Notes under the pieces: model-generated
The model's input: only the letters and a program-made list of their open reading frames with translations
Database searches by the model: none
What the model was told of the DNA's origin: nothing
Source: an uncultured Eubacteriales bacterium
GTDB taxonomy: Bacteria; Bacillota; Clostridia; Oscillospirales; CAG-272
Direction of reading: 5' to 3'
Length of the DNA stretch: 5,525 nt
NCBI GenBank assembly: GCA_910586545.1
Contig: CAJUIQ010000006.1
Coordinates: 68,436-73,960, forward strand
Program-made: the position numbers and the translations under genes
Shown: in pieces, positions 3,210 to 5,525 of the stretch
Layout of the letters: every line of letters starts with the position of its first letter
How positions within the stretch are numbered: the first letter of the stretch is position 1

Positions 3210-5282
3210 ATGCCGAGAGAATATTCGCTCGAGCGTACCAGAAACATCGGTATCATGGCGCACATCGACGCGGGTAAGACCACCACGACGGAGCGTATCC
3301 TGTTCTACACAGGTAAAACGCACAAGATTGGTGAGACCCACGAAGGAAGCGCGACCATGGACTGGATGGAACAGGAGCAGGAACGTGGTATCACCATCAC
3401 TTCCGCCGCCACCACCTGTTTCTGGAAAGATACGCGAATTAATATCATTGATACTCCCGGACACGTTGACTTCACTGTAGAAGTGGAACGTTCCCTGCGA
3501 GTATTAGACGGCTCCGTAACCGTGTTCTGTGCGAAAGGCGGAGTTGAGCCCCAGTCTGAGACTGTATGGCGTCAGGCGGACAAATATCAGGTTCCCCGTA
3601 TGGCATACGTCAACAAGATGGACATTATGGGGGCAGATTTCTACCATGTTGTAGATATGATGCACGAACGGCTTAAGGCAAACGCTGTGCCGATTCAGCT
3701 GCCTATCGGTTCCGAAGACAGCTTCAAGGGTATCATTGATCTGATCAACATGGAAGCAGACATTTACTATGATGATCTGGGTAAGGATATGCGTGTAGAG
3801 CCGATTCCGGATGATATGAAGGAAAAGGCTGAAGAATATCACAATGCCCTCATCGAGTCTGTCGCTGAAACGGATGAAGCGCTGTTTGAAAAATACTGCG
3901 AGGGTGAAGAACTCTCCGTAGAAGAAATCAAAGCGGCTCTTCGTAAAGCAACCATTGATAACAAAATTGTCCCTGTTGTATGTGGAACTTCCTACAGAAA
4001 CAAGGGTGTACAGAAACTTTTGGATGCAATCATTGACTACATGCCCGCTCCGGTAGATATCCCTGCCATTAAGGGAATTGATCCGGAAAGCGGCGAAGAA
4101 GACGAGCGTCCCGCATCGGATGAGGCTCCCTTCTCTGCTCTTGCATTCAAGATTATGACCGACCCGTTTGTGGGTAAGCTTTGCTTCTTCAGAGTATACT
4201 CCGGAACCATTGGGGCCGGCGAATACTGCTACAACTCCACAAAGGGCGGCCGGGAAAGAATGGGACGTATCCTGCAGATGCACTCTAACGAGCGTAAGGA
4301 TATTGACCGCTGTTATTCCGGAGATATCGCAGCTGTGGTTGGTGTAAAAAATACTACCACCGGCGATACATTCTGTGATGAAAAGGCTCCCATTATTCTG
4401 GAATCCATGGAATTTCCGGAGCCTGTTATCCGCGTAGCAATCGAGCCTAAAACAAAAGCGGGACAGGAAAAAATGGGTATCGCGCTTTCCAAACTTGCAG
4501 AGGAAGACCCCACTTTCCGTGCTTATACAGACGATGAAACCGGTCAGACCATCATTGCAGGTATGGGTGAGCTGCACCTGGAAATCATCGTAGACAGATT
4601 GCTGCGTGAATTCAAGGTTGAAGCAAATATCGGACGGCCGCAGGTTGCTTACAAAGAGACGATTCGTCGTCCTTCCGAATCCGATATGAAATATGCGCGT
4701 CAGTCTGGTGGTAAAGGCCAGTACGGACATGTTAAAATTAAAATGGAACCCGGCGAGCCTGGCAGCGGATATGTATTTGAAAACACCGTTGTGGGCGGCG
4801 CGATTCCGAAGGAGTATTTCTCCGCTATTGATGCTGGTATCCGCAGCGCAATGGAATCCGGAGTTCTTGCCGGATACAATGTTGTTGACGTAAAGATCAA
4901 CCTTTACGACGGTTCTTACCACGAAGTCGACTCTTCAGAAATGGCGTTTAAGATTGCCGGTTCTATGGCGTTCAAAGACGCAATGCGTAAAGCAGATCCT
5001 GTTTTGACTGAGCCGATTATGAAAGTAGTAATCATCACTCCCGATGATTATATGGGCGACGTTATTGGTGACGTTAACTCCCGGCGTGGTCAGATCCAGT
5101 CAATGGAACCGATCAGCGGCGCGCAGCAGATTACCGCTATGATTCCGCTGTCCGAAATGTTCGGTTATGCAACCGACCTGCGTTCCAAAACACAGGGTCG
5201 CGGACAGTATTCTATGGAACCTGATCACTTTGCAGAAGTTCCTAAGAGCATTCAAGAAAAAGTTGCAAGCAGCCGTCAGTAA
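3210..5282 (+). CDS. fusA: Elongation factor G
   Basis: EF-G is the GTPase that drives tRNA-mRNA translocation and, with RRF, ribosome recycling in the cytoplasm. The protein is 690 residues, the normal length. The G domain carries G1 AHIDAGKT (17-24), G2 RGIT (59-62), G3 DTPGH (81-85, with the catalytic His 85), G4 NKMD (135-138) and G5 near GTS (259-261). Domain II follows (about 290-400), then domain III with GMGELHLE (451-458). Domain IV has the QSGGKGQYGHV block (498-508) and the tip sequence YHEVDSSEMAF (570-580), whose His 571 matches the tip histidine of E. coli EF-G. Domain V ends the protein. It lacks features that would suggest a TetM-type protection protein; its place between rpsG and tuf confirms fusA. 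AAGGAG (3192-3197) is 12 nt from the ATG, a rather long spacing, and a start-stop ATGTAA (3201-3206) lies between. Confidence 0.98.
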   Translation: MPREYSLERTRNIGIMAHIDAGKTTTTERILFYTGKTHKIGETHEGSATMDWMEQEQERGITITSAATTCFWKDTRINIIDTPGHVDFTVEVERSLRVLDGSVTVFCAKGGVEPQSETVWRQADKYQVPRMAYVNKMDIMGADFYHVVDMMHERLKANAVPIQLPIGSEDSFKGIIDLINMEADIYYDDLGKDMRVEPIPDDMKEKAEEYHNALIESVAETDEALFEKYCEGEELSVEEIKAALRKATIDNKIVPVVCGTSYRNKGVQKLLDAIIDYMPAPVDIPAIKGIDPESGEEDERPASDEAPFSALAFKIMTDPFVGKLCFFRVYSGTIGAGEYCYNSTKGGRERMGRILQMHSNERKDIDRCYSGDIAAVVGVKNTTTGDTFCDEKAPIILESMEFPEPVIRVAIEPKTKAGQEKMGIALSKLAEEDPTFRAYTDDETGQTIIAGMGELHLEIIVDRLLREFKVEANIGRPQVAYKETIRRPSESDMKYARQSGGKGQYGHVKIKMEPGEPGSGYVFENTVVGGAIPKEYFSAIDAGIRSAMESGVLAGYNVVDVKINLYDGSYHEVDSSEMAFKIAGSMAFKDAMRKADPVLTEPIMKVVIITPDDYMGDVIGDVNSRRGQIQSMEPISGAQQITAMIPLSEMFGYATDLRSKTQGRGQYSMEPDHFAEVPKSIQEKVASSRQ

Positions 5283-5330
5283 GCGCTGCAATTTAACCTA
5301 AATATTTTATTATTTTTGGAGGATTCAAAA

Positions 5331-5525
5331 ATGGCAAAGGAAAAATTCGAAAGAACGAAACCCCATGTCAACATTGGTACAATCGGCCACGTTGACCACG
5401 GTAAAACCACTCTTACAGCTGCAATCACCAAGACCCTTTCTCTGGGCGACGACAAAATCGAGTTCATGGCATATGACCAGATCGATAACGCTCCCGAAGA
5501 AAGAGCACGTGGTATCACAATCAAC
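5331..5525 (+). CDS. tuf: Elongation factor Tu, N-terminal 65 residues (cut by window end)
   Basis: EF-Tu is the GTPase that carries aminoacyl-tRNA to the ribosomal A site. Only the start is present: MAKEKFERTKPHVNIGTIGH, then G1 GHVDHGKT (19-26) and the switch I region PEERARGITIN, with RGIT at 60-63. A ribosome binding site GGAGG (5318-5322) lies 8 nt upstream. The gene follows fusA by 48 nt of AT-rich spacer with no terminator, so it is probably in the same transcript. The stretch LGDDKIEFMAYDQIDNAPEE has a short loop variant before switch I, typical of variation among Clostridia. The rest of the protein (about 330 residues) is outside the window. Confidence 0.97.
   Translation, partial: MAKEKFERTKPHVNIGTIGHVDHGKTTLTAAITKTLSLGDDKIEFMAYDQIDNAPEERARGITIN

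Noticed and set aside
3504..4922. Long minus-strand open frame opposite fusA
   Set aside because: Mirror frame of a well conserved coding sequence, with no ribosome binding site or family resemblance.

Overview
The window looks like chromosomal DNA of a low-to-mid GC Gram-positive anaerobe, probably class Clostridia and plausibly an Oscillospiraceae-type gut bacterium. The evidence is the str operon order rpsL-rpsG-fusA-tuf, strong AGGAGG-type ribosome binding sites, sigma-A promoters with 17 bp spacers, and S12, S7, EF-G and EF-Tu sequences of Firmicutes type. The taxonomic call is inference from sequence character; no database was searched.

Layout. (1) Positions 1-596, minus strand: the first 198 codons of an unrecognised protein that runs off the left edge. 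A strong intrinsic terminator on the same strand (614-656) sits directly before its ribosome binding site, so the gene looks leader-controlled or dependent on read-through. (2) Positions 657-969: no gene, but dense inverted repeats; an unidentified structured RNA or leader, most likely read on the minus strand. (3) Positions 970-1786: no credible protein gene. I read this as a cluster of three plus-strand small RNA genes, each with its own promoter. Two (A, 1355-1473; B, 1586-1704) are about 95% identical tandem copies that fold into compact four-way junctions. The third (C, from about 1004) is diverged in sequence but keeps the architecture: a terminal helix starting at the predicted 5' end, a hairpin with a UUCG-starting 7-nt loop, then a hairpin with the same CGCCAA loop. 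An opposing minus-strand promoter (1720-1748) and a minus-strand terminator (1212-1250) would give an antisense transcript across A and B. (4) Positions 1787-2117: AT-rich upstream region with a perfect 16-bp palindrome, a consensus promoter and a structured leader of about 146 nt. (5) Positions 2118-5525: rpsL, rpsG, fusA and the start of tuf, all plus strand and apparently one transcription unit.

The str operon encodes two small-subunit ribosomal proteins and the two GTPases that drive elongation: EF-Tu delivers aminoacyl-tRNA, EF-G translocates. S12 lies at the decoding centre and S7 in the head near the E site. The genes themselves are ordinary; the interest lies upstream, in the small RNA cluster, which I could not assign to any known family.
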